Assembly (NCBI RefSeq): GCF_901538265.1
Contig: NZ_LR593886.1
Span: 7,585,738 to 7,649,737 of the forward strand
DNA length: 64,000 nt
Reading direction: 5' to 3'
Source: Gemmata massiliana
GTDB lineage: Bacteria > Planctomycetota > Planctomycetia > Gemmatales > Gemmataceae
Shown: piece after piece, positions 1-8,741 of the stretch
Layout of the letters: the number at the start of each line of letters is the position of its first letter
Position numbering within the stretch: the first letter of the stretch is position 1
Notes under the pieces: generated by a model
Seen by the model: the letters and a program-made list of their open reading frames with translations, nothing else
Told to the model about the DNA's origin: nothing
Database searches by the model: none
Program-made: the position numbers and the translations under genes

Positions 1-1869
1 CTGGCGCTGGAGCCCCCGGGCCAGCAGCGTTACGGCCATGCGGCGCGCGTTCTCCAAACTCGTCGCGGTCGCCGCCGCGGTGTTGACCAGTTGGGGCGAC
101 TCGAACACGCCGACCGGCTTGTCCGCCGCGCCCGCGGCCATCGCGGGCCAGGGCGACTCGTCCGCGGTCAAATGCACGTCCAGAAACACGCGATTCAACC
201 ACGTGTCCAGTTCCGCGTCGTGTGCCGGCCACCCCTGGCGCAGCACGACCTCCAACCGCTCGTCGATTCGCGGGCGCGCGCGCCCCCCGGACTGGCGATC
301 CGGCTCCGGTGTAATGGCCGCGGCCGTGCGCGCGTACCGTTCGGCCGCGGCACGGAACTCGCGGCCCGCGACGTTCTCATCGAACCCCGGGAGCGAATTC
401 ACGAACGCGATGTCGGCGGCCCCGCTCGCGTCGTCCGGGACTTCCAACACTCGGTACCCGATACCGACCGCGAACGCGAGCAGCGCCGCGCTGATCCCGC
501 CCACCAAGCGCACCAGCGGCCCGTGCTGGATGCCCCGGTCCGTCGTCCAGGACCGGAGAATCAGTCGCGCGGTAACGAGAAGCGCGACCGCCGGCAGCCA
601 CACCTGCCAGTGCAGCACACCGCCCGCCAGCAGCGACGGCCCCCACAGGGCCGACAGGCACCCGCCGACCATCAGCGCGACCCCGCACGCGACGACCAGT
701 TTGCGGAACAACAGCCCGCACAAGTGCCCGGTCGCGAACCCGTACACGGCCGGGAGCAGGAGGTACTTCCACGCCTGCGATCCGAGTTCGTCGAACAGAC
801 GTTCGTGGAAGATGACGGCGAACGGCCCGCGCCCGTGGCCGAACCGCGCGTGCGATTCAAACTGCGTGCGAACCACGGACGGGAGGGCCACCAGGAACAG
901 CAACCAGAGGACCAGGAGCAGGTGCAGCACCATCTTCACGCGCCACACGCGCCCGAGCGGGAGCCGCCCCTCGGCCCAGAACGGGGCGATCCGGTGCGCC
1001 TGCTCGTCACCGAACGCGGTCACCCCGGCCAGCACCCCGGCGATGAGTGCCACGGGCGGCCAAACGAACACGGCCCGAACTTCGGGCATCAGGAACATGA
1101 ACCCGAACGCGAGCGCGAACGCCGACAGAACCGGGGCGACCACCCGGAGCTGCCGCACGCACAGCCACACGAGCGCGCGGGCGGCCGAGACGGAGTGCCC
1201 GCGCCGCGCCGCCCGGGCGCGGTCGGGCGCGGTGAACGCCCAGCCCGACACCACTAGCGGCGTCAGCAGCATGAGCACCTCGAACACCACCCAGCCGATC
1301 GGCCGCGGGAAGTTCGATCCCCGCGGCGCGAACGCGAGGCAGATCGGCACGAGGAACACGAACGTCGCGATCGTCGCGGCCGGGATCGCGATTCCGACCG
1401 AACCGAGCGTGGTCCGCGCCAGCGTGGACCCGAGCGCCCCCCACACGAACGCCAGCAGCCCGTACATCACGAGCCGCCCGGCGAACGAAAAATCGGCTAA
1501 CCCCAGCACTGTTGCGAGGACCAGAACCACGCAGGTCTGAACCAGCGCCAGGGCGAACCCGGCCACGAGTTTCGTCCGCCACAGCGCCCACCGCGCGGCC
1601 GGGAGCACCTCCAGGAACGTCATCGTCCCCGCCTCGCGCTCGGCCGCGAACAGCGCACCGCCGCAAACCATCCCCGACGTCACCACGAGCATGAGTGTGG
1701 CCAACCGACCTAGACCGAGCGACCGAATCACGTCGAGCGCGGACGCCCCCGACGACGGCGGATCACCCAACTGTGCGGCCCCGACGAGCAGCCCACCACC
1801 CAACACGATCAGCGTGAGGCCGATCACCCACTGCTCGCGGAACTCCTTCCACACGATGGCGCGGATCAT
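1..1869 (-). CDS. ABC-2 type transporter permease (3' end outside window)
   Basis: The reverse strand reads open from an ATG at 1869 to the window edge, so the gene is cut at its 3' end. The translation begins MIRAIVWKEFREQWVIGLTL, then a hydrophobic segment rich in Gly/Leu/Val, then SGMVCGGALFAAEREAGTM followed by FLEVLPAARWALWRTKL. This amphipathic 'EREAGT...LPxxRxxLWxxK' block is typical of ABC-2 family permeases, and further hydrophobic segments follow. It starts 83 bases after the stop of an ABC ATPase on the same strand, so the pair probably forms one exporter. The substrate cannot be read from sequence. Family known; export role inferred from the pairing. Confidence 0.85.
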   Translation of the reverse strand, partial: MIRAIVWKEFREQWVIGLTLIVLGGGLLVGAAQLGDPPSSGASALDVIRSLGLGRLATLMLVVTSGMVCGGALFAAEREAGTMTFLEVLPAARWALWRTKLVAGFALALVQTCVVLVLATVLGLADFSFAGRLVMYGLLAFVWGALGSTLARTTLGSVGIAIPAATIATFVFLVPICLAFAPRGSNFPRPIGWVVFEVLMLLTPLVVSGWAFTAPDRARAARRGHSVSAARALVWLCVRQLRVVAPVLSAFALAFGFMFLMPEVRAVFVWPPVALIAGVLAGVTAFGDEQAHRIAPFWAEGRLPLGRVWRVKMVLHLLLVLWLLFLVALPSVVRTQFESHARFGHGRGPFAVIFHERLFDELGSQAWKYLLLPAVYGFATGHLCGLLFRKLVVACGVALMVGGCLSALWGPSLLAGGVLHWQVWLPAVALLVTARLILRSWTTDRGIQHGPLVRLVGGISAALLAFAVGIGYRVLEVPDDASGAADIAFVNSLPGFDENVAGREFRAAAERYARTAAAITPEPDRQSGGRARPRIDERLEVVLRQGWPAHDAELDTWLNRVFLDVHLTADESPWPAMAAGAADKPVGVFESPQLVNTAAATATSLENARRMAVTLLARGLQRQ

Positions 1870-1952
1870 GGGTACTCACTTCGCGGGAAGGGGCCGGTTC
1901 TAACCCGAGTTCGCCCGAGAGCGGGCAGAAAAGTGTCTGACAATTTGTTGCG

Positions 1953-2885
1953 CTATTCGACCTTCCGGACCATCGGGATCACACCATTGTCGCTCGGGGT
2001 GCCCGATTTCGCCATCAGCCCGGCGTACACCTCTTCGAGCGACACCGACACGTCCTCGAAATCGGAAATGTCCGCCCGCTGGCGCAGGGCCGCGACCGCT
2101 TCGGGATGGGGATCTTTCACGAGCACCTGCCAGAAGCGCCCGGTGCCGTAGCGCTCCAGGATCGTCCCAAGTCCAGACGGGTCAGGCGGGGCGTCAGTGA
2201 ACCGCAAACTGAGACGCCGGATCTTCTTCCGCACCTCTTCCAGCGTGGTCGAGAGGATCATTTGCCCGTCGCGGAGCAGGCCGACGTGGGTGCAGGCCCG
2301 TTCGAGTTCGGCGATCGAGTGGCTCGTGATGAAGATCGTGCGCCCGCTCGCTGCGAGGTCCGCGAGGCTTGCCAGGAACTCGCGCCGCGTGAGCAGGTCC
2401 AGGCCGGAGGTGGGTTCGTCGAGCAGGAGCACTTCCGGGTCCGGCGCGAGCGCGAGTGCCAAGCCCACTCGCGCGTACCCGCCCTTCGAGAGATCTTTGA
2501 GGCGCTTGTTGGAATCGAGCCCCAGTTTGCCGGCCCATTCGCGGTAGCGTTCCAGGAACCCGGGGCGGTGGAACGACGCGGTGAACCAGCCGATATCGGC
2601 GACGCTCATCCACTCATAAAATCGCGGGCGCTCGGGCATGTACCCGACGCGGAATCGCAACTCCGTGGCCTTCGTCCAGCAGTCCAGTCCGAGGATACTG
2701 GCGCGCCCGGTGTCGGGCGGCACCTGCCCCGTCAGGATCTTCATCGTAGTCGTTTTGCCCGCGCCGTTGTCGCCCAGGAAGGCATAAACGGAGCCGCGTG
2801 GCACCCGCAGGTCCAGCCCGTCCAGGGCCGATTTCCCGCGGTAACGCACCACGAGGCGGTCGATTTCGATCACGTCTTCGGGCAT
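1953..2885 (-). CDS. ABC transporter ATP-binding protein
   Basis: A 310-residue ATPase. The start is set at the ATG at 2885 (MPEDVIEIDRLVVRYRGKSA), which begins directly with the first beta strand of the nucleotide-binding domain; the open frame continues upstream without family features. Visible motifs are Walker A GDNGAGKTT, signature LSKGGYARVGLALAL (LSKGG instead of LSGGQ), Walker B VLLLDEPTSGLD, and the switch His in ITSHSIAELE. Length and the C-terminal ~80 residues fit ATPases that pair with ABC-2 permeases. It lies 26 bases after the stop of the dehydrogenase gene and 83 bases before the permease, suggesting co-transcription. It energises the neighbouring permease at the inner face of the cytoplasmic membrane. 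Confidence 0.93.
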   Translation of the reverse strand: MPEDVIEIDRLVVRYRGKSALDGLDLRVPRGSVYAFLGDNGAGKTTTMKILTGQVPPDTGRASILGLDCWTKATELRFRVGYMPERPRFYEWMSVADIGWFTASFHRPGFLERYREWAGKLGLDSNKRLKDLSKGGYARVGLALALAPDPEVLLLDEPTSGLDLLTRREFLASLADLAASGRTIFITSHSIAELERACTHVGLLRDGQMILSTTLEEVRKKIRRLSLRFTDAPPDPSGLGTILERYGTGRFWQVLVKDPHPEAVAALRQRADISDFEDVSVSLEEVYAGLMAKSGTPSDNGVIPMVRKVE

Positions 2886-2911
2886 CAGCCAGGCTCGCCT
2901 GCGAAGTGGGA

Positions 2912-3925
2912 CTAAACGGACCGCGCGAAGAACTTCTCTTTGACCTGCGGGTTCACGATCCAGTCGGCCGGCCACTCGCCCGCGAGTAATTTGACGATGG
3001 CCTGCGCCGGTACCCGCGCCATGTCCTGGCGCGACTGCTGGTCCACCCCGGCCGTGTGCGCGGTCAGGATCACGTTATCGAGGCCGAACAGCGGGTTCGC
3101 TTGAGGCGGCTCAACCTCGTACACGTCCAACCCCGCTCCGGCGATTTTGTTGGCTACGAGCGCATCGTACAAGTCCTTTTCGTGAACCACTCCGCCGCGC
3201 GACGTGTTCAGTACGAACGCGGTCGGCTTCATCAGAGCGAGCGTGTCCCGGTTAATGAGGTTCTTCGTGAGTGGCGTTTTCGGCACGTGCAGTGTGATGA
3301 TGTCCGATTGCTTCAGCAGTTCGTCGAGCGGCACCAGTTTGACGTTGTGGGCTTCCGCAAAAGCATGATCCGGCTCGATTTCGGTCGCGATCACGTTCAG
3401 GTCGAAGGGAATGGCGCGTTTCGCCACGGCCTTCCCGATGCGCCCGAGGCCGATGATCCCGAGCGTCTTGCCGCGCAGGTTACCAACCGCCCGGCGCGGC
3501 CACAGCCCGGCCCGCATCTCGATGTCCTGCTCGCGCAGCTTCCGCGAGAGAGCGAGCATGAACATGAAGGCGTGCTCGGCGACCGCGTCCTGGTTCGTCC
3601 CGGGGGCGTAGCACACCGCGACGCCGTGATCGGTCGCGGCCTGCAGGTCCACCGCATCGTACCCCACCCCGGCGCGGGCGATGACCTTCAGCCCCGCGTC
3701 CGCCGCCTTCGCGATGACCTCCCGCGTGTACGGCTCGCTGCCCGCGAGCGTCGCGACGCACCCCGGGAGCTGGGCCAGAAGTTCGGCCACGCTCATCTGT
3801 TTTTCGGTGAGAACGTTGTCGCGAGGCGGATATTCAATAATGTAGCCCGCTCCCCGAAGAATGGGACCGTAAGTGAACTCGATCTCGCGGAGCGGAGCGG
3901 GAGCGACGAGGACGCGGCGACTCAT
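2912..3925 (-). CDS. D-isomer 2-hydroxyacid dehydrogenase, phosphoglycerate dehydrogenase-like
   Basis: A 337-residue protein starting at the ATG at 3925 (MSRRVLVAPAPLREIEFTYG). It carries the NAD-binding motif GIIGLGRIGKAVAKRA, the conserved LNTSRGGVVHEKDL block, the catalytic Glu region DVYEVEPP, and the catalytic His in LTAHTAGVD. These define the D-2-hydroxyacid dehydrogenase superfamily. The length is that of short phosphoglycerate dehydrogenase (SerA)-like enzymes without a C-terminal ACT domain. Likely reaction: NAD-dependent oxidation or reduction of a 2-hydroxyacid in the cytosol; 3-phosphoglycerate is one candidate substrate but sequence alone does not settle it. It appears to be the first gene of the transcript that continues into the ABC exporter. 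Confidence 0.9.
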   Translation of the reverse strand: MSRRVLVAPAPLREIEFTYGPILRGAGYIIEYPPRDNVLTEKQMSVAELLAQLPGCVATLAGSEPYTREVIAKAADAGLKVIARAGVGYDAVDLQAATDHGVAVCYAPGTNQDAVAEHAFMFMLALSRKLREQDIEMRAGLWPRRAVGNLRGKTLGIIGLGRIGKAVAKRAIPFDLNVIATEIEPDHAFAEAHNVKLVPLDELLKQSDIITLHVPKTPLTKNLINRDTLALMKPTAFVLNTSRGGVVHEKDLYDALVANKIAGAGLDVYEVEPPQANPLFGLDNVILTAHTAGVDQQSRQDMARVPAQAIVKLLAGEWPADWIVNPQVKEKFFARSV

Positions 3926-4409
3926 GTGAGACAGCTTCGGTTCAGAAGAGGTTGGGGAGCGGGTTTGAAAGCGTCCGGTGCGGGGCCGGCCCTGATAACC
4001 CGTGTTACGAGAAGGATACAGATTCGCGTCCGTATTGCGAATACGGCGCCCGGAAACGAACCCGCGGTTACGAACCGGTGTCCGTCCCGCCAAGCCCCGG
4101 ACCCACGGATTTGAAGGCTTTGTTAAGCCCGGGGCGGTCGAAAGTTCGGATTAGGAAACAAAAGTAGGGGCTGGAGCGCATGTAATGCGCCGCATTTGGG
4201 GAATCGAGGCCATGTTGCTTGACGCATGACACAACCCGGCTGATGATACCTTTAGAAGGTGCGGGCGTCCCGCACCGCGCATCAGCCGGCATGGCTCGGT
4301 CGTCGAATCGACCCCGGAGGAAGGCCCACGACAACGGTGCATTTCACACCTGTTGGGACGCGGCACCCCGCCCCTCCGGAGGCAACACCCATGCCCTGAA
4401 GGAGGCCAC
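3926..4409. other. Intergenic region between divergent genes
   Basis: About 480 bases separate the minus-strand dehydrogenase from the plus-strand rsfS. No open frame here has family features. It must hold promoters for both directions. The only clear structure is the nested inverted repeat at 4236-4289, listed separately. Confidence 0.7.
4236..4289 (+). other. Nested inverted repeat in the rsfS leader
   Basis: An outer perfect 10-base arm CCGGCTGATG (4236-4245) pairs with CATCAGCCGG (4280-4289). Inside it an 8-base arm GGTGCGGG (4258-4265) pairs with CCCGCACC (4269-4276) around a 3-base loop. Between the stems lies a 12-base purine/T-rich asymmetric bulge. There is no T-tract, so it is not a standard terminator. 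It lies about 120 bases upstream of the rsfS start and could be a structured leader RNA or a small palindromic repeat. Confidence 0.5.
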
Positions 4410-4823
4410 TTGAACACCGCTACGTTGAACACGGTGAGCACGGTGCCCGCCCCACACTCCGCCCGCCCCATTAGCAGCGCCCTTCACCGGGCCTGCCTCG
4501 CGGCGAGAACTATCGCCGACAATAAGGGGCGCGACATTTTGGTGCTGGATCTTCGTCCCTGCACCCCCCTGTTCGATTACTTCATCATCGCCACCGGCGC
4601 CAGCCGCCGCCAGATTCACACCCTGGCCGAGGAAACGGACGCCGCCCTCCGCGCCGAAGGCGACACGCGCCTTGGTATCGAAGGGTACGAGGCGAGTAAA
4701 TGGATCGTTCAGGACTACGGCGACATCGTGATTCACGTGTTCGACCCCGACACCCGCGACTACTACAAGCTCGAAGAGCTGTGGGCCGACGCGATCAAGG
4801 TGGACTGGGAGCACGAAGACTAA
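4410..4823 (+). CDS. rsfS: Ribosomal silencing factor RsfS (RsfA/Iojap family)
   Basis: A protein of about 137 residues with the Iojap/RsfS pattern: KGRDILVLDLRPCTPLFDYF, then IIATGASRRQIHTLAEETDA, then WIVQDYGDIVIHVFDPDTRD and YYKLEELWADA. RsfS binds ribosomal protein L14 and blocks joining of 30S and 50S subunits when nutrients are short. The start is uncertain. An in-frame ATG lies at 4353, but the TTG at 4410 sits 4 bases after GGAGG (4401-4405) and is preferred because family members begin near here. It stands first in a plus-strand run with argS, obg and coaX; rsfS and obg often occur close together in bacteria. Confidence 0.92.
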   Translation: MNTATLNTVSTVPAPHSARPISSALHRACLAARTIADNKGRDILVLDLRPCTPLFDYFIIATGASRRQIHTLAEETDAALRAEGDTRLGIEGYEASKWIVQDYGDIVIHVFDPDTRDYYKLEELWADAIKVDWEHED

Positions 4824-4832
4824 ACCCGTATC

Positions 4833-4917
4833 GCTCACGGGGCGGTCCCGTGAGCCTTCCTATAACGAACCTATCGGCCGAACCGCGCCTCTAATGGGTG
4901 TCGGTTTCGGCCGATAG
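4833..4917 (+). terminator. Two consecutive hairpins after rsfS
   Basis: GCTCACGGG (4833-4841) pairs with CCCGTGAGC (4847-4855). A second arm CTATCGGCCGAACC (4871-4884) pairs with GGTTTCGGCCGATAG (4903-4917) with one bulged base. They fill the rsfS-argS gap. Neither has a clear T-tract, so they may be repeats with terminator-like folding. Confidence 0.45.
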
Positions 4918-4948
4918 TCGCTTTAGTTGAGACCTCCGGGCCGCCGCG

Positions 4949-6772
4949 ATGAACCTGCTGACGCAAATCCGCTCCCTGTTCGAGCCGGCGCTGGCCGCAC
5001 TCGCGCCGGACCAAGCGAAGGTACCGGACCTGCTCGCCGCCATCAAGCCGGCCTCGAACGCGGACCACGGCGACTACCAGGCGAACTGCGCGATGGCGCT
5101 GGGCAAGGCCCTCGGTCAGAAGCCGCAGGACGTTGCGAAGGCACTCATCGCCGCCCTTCCCGCCAACGACGTGTTGGAACCACCGACGGTCGCGGGGCCG
5201 GGGTTCATCAATCTGCGCCTGAAACCGGATTTCCTCGCCAAAGCGATTGCGGAAATCGCCACAGATCCGAAGCTCGGCGTCGAACCCACGAAGAAGCCGA
5301 AGACCTTCGTGATCGACCTGAGCGGCCCAAACGTGGCGAAACCGCTCCATGTCGGCCACCTCCGCAGCACGATCATCGGTGATGCGCTCGTGCGCATCCT
5401 GCGATTCCTGGGCCACACCGTAATCGGCGACAACCACCTCGGCGATTGGGGTACGCAATTCGGCATCCTGCTGTACGGCTACAAGCACCACCGCGACGAC
5501 GCGGCGTTCACGGCCGATCCCGTGCGCGAACTGGCGCGCCTATACGTTCACGTTCGCGGGTTGGCGGCAGTTGCGGAGGGCGAAGACGAAGACGGCGCCG
5601 GCGACAACCCGATCATGACCGCGTGCCGCGAAGAAACGTCCAGGCTCCACGCCGGCGACCCGGAGAACGTCGCGCTCTGGGAAACGTTCATGCCCGCGTG
5701 CCTGGAGATGCTGCGCCCGATCTACGAGCGACTGAACGTTAAGATCGACCACGCGCTCGGCGAGAGCTTCTACAACCCGATGCTCGCGTGCGTGGTGGAC
5801 GATATGCTCGCGAAAAAGATCGCGTTCGAGAGCAAGGGTGCGGTGGTGATCCCGAACGCGAAGGGCGTCGTCCCGCAAACAGAAGAGGAACAGAAGAAGG
5901 AAGAACCGCCCGCGATCATTCGCAAGCGCGACGGAGCGTTCACGTACACCACAACGGACCTCGCCACGGTCCAGTACCGCGCCGAGACGTGGAAGCCCGA
6001 TGTGATGCTGTACGTGGTGGGCGCTCCTCAAGCGCTCCACTTCAAGACGATCTTCGCCCAGGCCCGCCGCTGGGGGTACGCGGACGTTGATTTCCAGCAC
6101 GTTCAATTCGGTTCGATGCTGGGCAAGGACCGCAAGATCTTCTCCACCCGTAAGGGCGGGGTGATCGAGTTGATGTCACTACTCGACGACGCGGCTCGAC
6201 TCGGCCTCCAAAAGTACGAAGAGAACTCGGCCGCGCGCCGCGCTGTCGGGCACAAGGTGTTTGAACCGACCGACGCTGAGAAGCGAGAAATCGCGGAAGT
6301 AGTTGGGACCGGGGCCGTGAAATATGCGGACCTGAGCCAGAATCGTACTACGGACTACGTCTTCGATATTGAGAAGATGACGGGCACCGATGGCAACACC
6401 GCCGCGTACATGCAGTACGCATACGCCCGCTGCCGTGCGATTTTCCGCGAAGGCGAAATTGATACCGCGCGATTCCGCACGCACCCACCGGCAGTGGTAA
6501 TTTCTCACAACGCGGAGCGACTGTTAGCGCTGCAATTACTCCGCTTCCCGGAAGTGGTAGATTCCGCAGTCGCGGACTACGTGCCGCACTTACTCACTAC
6601 GTACCTCTGGGACGTGGCGAAGAGTTACAGCGGTTTCTACGAGAACTGCCCGGTGCTGAAGGCCGAGTCGCCGGAACTGAAGGATAGTCGCCTGCTGCTC
6701 GTCGATCTGGTCAGTCGGGTCATCAAACAGGCGATCGATTTACTCGGCATTCGTGTTGTCGAGCGCATGTAA
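4949..6772 (+). CDS. argS: Arginyl-tRNA synthetase
   Basis: A 607-residue class I aminoacyl-tRNA synthetase that charges tRNA-Arg with arginine. Domains in order: N-terminal Add-1 domain (about 1-110, including GPGFINLRL), then the catalytic fold opening FVIDLSGPNVAKPLHVGHLR with HVGH as the HIGH motif. GSMLGKDRKIFSTRKGG occupies the KMSK loop position. The C-terminal anticodon-binding helical domain ends LLGIRVVERM, the usual ArgRS terminus. A short acidic insertion (EGEDEDGAGDN) lies near residue 210. Length is normal for the family. It stands between rsfS and obg on the same strand. Confidence 0.97.
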   Translation: MNLLTQIRSLFEPALAALAPDQAKVPDLLAAIKPASNADHGDYQANCAMALGKALGQKPQDVAKALIAALPANDVLEPPTVAGPGFINLRLKPDFLAKAIAEIATDPKLGVEPTKKPKTFVIDLSGPNVAKPLHVGHLRSTIIGDALVRILRFLGHTVIGDNHLGDWGTQFGILLYGYKHHRDDAAFTADPVRELARLYVHVRGLAAVAEGEDEDGAGDNPIMTACREETSRLHAGDPENVALWETFMPACLEMLRPIYERLNVKIDHALGESFYNPMLACVVDDMLAKKIAFESKGAVVIPNAKGVVPQTEEEQKKEEPPAIIRKRDGAFTYTTTDLATVQYRAETWKPDVMLYVVGAPQALHFKTIFAQARRWGYADVDFQHVQFGSMLGKDRKIFSTRKGGVIELMSLLDDAARLGLQKYEENSAARRAVGHKVFEPTDAEKREIAEVVGTGAVKYADLSQNRTTDYVFDIEKMTGTDGNTAAYMQYAYARCRAIFREGEIDTARFRTHPPAVVISHNAERLLALQLLRFPEVVDSAVADYVPHLLTTYLWDVAKSYSGFYENCPVLKAESPELKDSRLLLVDLVSRVIKQAIDLLGIRVVERM

Positions 6773-6867
6773 TCCGTGTCCAAAGTCGTGAAGTTAGGGG
6801 TCGCGAGTCTACAATGACTCGGACCGACTTTAGGACTTTAGACCTTACGACTTTGGACGTTACCGAA

Positions 6868-7986
6868 ATGTTCGTCGATCGCGTTGAGCTGTTCGTGAAG
6901 GGCGGGGACGGGGGCCGCGGGGCCGCGTCGTTCCGCCGGGAGAAGTTCATCCCGTTGGGCGGGCCGGACGGCGGCGACGGGGGCAACGGCGGGTCGGTCG
7001 TCGTCCGCGCCGACCCGAACGCGGACAACCTCGCCGGCCTCACGATGAAGAAGCACTGGAGGGCCAAGAGCGGCGAAGCCGGCTCCGGGGCGAAGTGCGC
7101 CGGCAAGAACGCCGAGGGCATTGTGCTGCTCGTGCCACCGGGGACCATTGTCCGCGACCGCGAGCGCGGCAACGTGCTCAAAGACCTGGTGCAACCCGGC
7201 GACGAGGTGATCGTCGCCAAGGGCGGGCGCGGCGGGCGCGGGAACGTCCACTTCAAGAGCTCGACCAACCGCGCGCCGCGCGAGTACGAGCCGGGCGAAG
7301 AGGGCGAGGAACGCTGGGTCTCGCTCGAACTGAAGGTGATCGCGGACGCGGGCCTCGTCGGGTTCCCGAACGCGGGCAAGTCCACGCTGCTCTCGCGCGT
7401 GTCGCGTGCGACGCCGGAGATCGCGTCGTACCCGTTCACGACGAAGTCCCCGAACCTCGGCATCGTCACTATCGGCGACAACGGGTTCGTTCTCGCCGAC
7501 CTGCCGGGGCTGATCGAGGGCGCGGCCCAGGGCGTGGGGCTGGGCCACGAGTTCCTGCGGCACGTCGAGCGCACGCGGGTGCTGATCCACCTCGTCGAAC
7601 CGTTCCCGACGGACGGCTCCGACCCCGTCAAGAACTACCACCTTATTCGCAAGGAGCTGCGAGAGTACGCCGTGCCGCTCGACGGCAAACCGGAAGTGGT
7701 GTGCGTGAGTAAGGCCGAGCTGACCGGCGCGAACGAAGTGCGCGACCAACTCGCCGCGGACCTCGGGCTCGAAGTGCTGCTCATCTCGGCCGTGACCGGC
7801 GAGGGGCTTCAGCTCGTGGTGGGTCGCGTGGCGCAGATGCTCGACACCATCAAGCGCGAAGAGGCCGAAGCCGCCGCGCGCAAGAAGCCGCTCGAGTTCG
7901 CGACCGAAGGCGCGATCCGCACCACCGACTTCCAAACCACTTCGGTCACGAGCATCACCCCGCCGAGCGACGAGGCCAACCCGTGA
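6868..7986 (+). CDS. obg: GTPase Obg (CgtA family)
   Basis: A 372-residue Obg GTPase involved in late 50S subunit assembly. The start is the ATG at 6868 (MFVDRVELFVKGGDGGRG), which matches the family N-terminus; an upstream in-frame ATG at 6814 would add 18 residues from a repetitive spacer. The Gly-rich Obg domain covers about 1-158 (GGDGGRGAASFRREKF). The G domain follows with G1 GFPNAGKST, G3 DLPGLIEG, and an NKxD region read as VSKAE. The C-terminal tail is short and lacks a clear OCT domain. Its stop overlaps the coaX GTG start by 4 bases, giving translational coupling. Confidence 0.96.
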   Translation: MFVDRVELFVKGGDGGRGAASFRREKFIPLGGPDGGDGGNGGSVVVRADPNADNLAGLTMKKHWRAKSGEAGSGAKCAGKNAEGIVLLVPPGTIVRDRERGNVLKDLVQPGDEVIVAKGGRGGRGNVHFKSSTNRAPREYEPGEEGEERWVSLELKVIADAGLVGFPNAGKSTLLSRVSRATPEIASYPFTTKSPNLGIVTIGDNGFVLADLPGLIEGAAQGVGLGHEFLRHVERTRVLIHLVEPFPTDGSDPVKNYHLIRKELREYAVPLDGKPEVVCVSKAELTGANEVRDQLAADLGLEVLLISAVTGEGLQLVVGRVAQMLDTIKREEAEAAARKKPLEFATEGAIRTTDFQTTSVTSITPPSDEANP

Positions 7987-8741
7987 CGCCGGACGTGGTA
8001 GTGGACATCGGCAACACGCGGATGAAGTGGGGCCGGTGTGTGGGCGGGCGCGTGACCGAAATGGTGTCGCTTCCGCTCGACGAACCCGAAACCTGGAATG
8101 AACAACTCGCCGCGTGGGATTTACCAGCTCCGACGAATTGGGCCGCGGCGAGCGTGAACCCGGCCGCGAGCGAACTGTTCCAGGCGTGGGTAGCAGCCAC
8201 CGGTAGCGAGGTGGCGTTCCTTCGCGATTTCCGCGACGTTCCACTCAGTTACGCGGTCGACCACCCGGAGCGGGTCGGAATCGATCGGTTGGTGAACGCT
8301 TTCGCCGCGCACTGTTTCGCTCACCCCCATCCCGCGATCGTGGTTTCGGTCGGTACCGCGGTCACCATCGACCTGATCGACGAACGGGGCACGTTTCAGG
8401 GCGGCGTGATCCTCCCCGGTCCGCGCCTGATGGCCTATTCGCTGCACGCGCACACGGCAAAACTGCCCCTCGTCGACGCCGACACGCTCCCCACCGTCGT
8501 GGCCCCGGGGAAGAACACCACCGACGCGATCCTGGCCGGTATTCGCGCCGCGATCGTCGGCGCCACGATTCTGCTCGTGAATCACTACACCGAAGACGAC
8601 GCGACGCCCTGGGTGTTTGTCACTGGCGGCGCGGCGGGCGATCTCGAACAGTTCGACTTCGGCGCCCGATTTAAGGGCACGCGCGCGATACCGTCACTCA
8701 CGCTCGAAGGGGTGCGAATCGCGGCGGAGGCGCTGCCGTGA
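7983..8741 (+). CDS. coaX: Type III pantothenate kinase
   Basis: A 252-residue CoaX-type kinase that phosphorylates pantothenate in the first step of coenzyme A synthesis. The GTG start at 7983 overlaps the obg stop (GTGA). Motifs: the N-terminal ASKHA phosphate loop DIGNTRMKWG, the pantothenate-binding PERVGIDRLVNAFAA, SVGTAVTIDLIDERG with the catalytic Asp, GGVILPGPRLM, and the adenosine-loop VTGGAAGDL. Length is typical. Its own stop overlaps the following GTPase start by 4 bases. Confidence 0.94.
   Translation: MTPDVVVDIGNTRMKWGRCVGGRVTEMVSLPLDEPETWNEQLAAWDLPAPTNWAAASVNPAASELFQAWVAATGSEVAFLRDFRDVPLSYAVDHPERVGIDRLVNAFAAHCFAHPHPAIVVSVGTAVTIDLIDERGTFQGGVILPGPRLMAYSLHAHTAKLPLVDADTLPTVVAPGKNTTDAILAGIRAAIVGATILLVNHYTEDDATPWVFVTGGAAGDLEQFDFGARFKGTRAIPSLTLEGVRIAAEALP

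Noticed and set aside
38..1540. 500-residue plus-strand open frame at the left edge
   Set aside because: Ser/Arg/Thr-rich shadow of the minus-strand ABC permease; no domain features.
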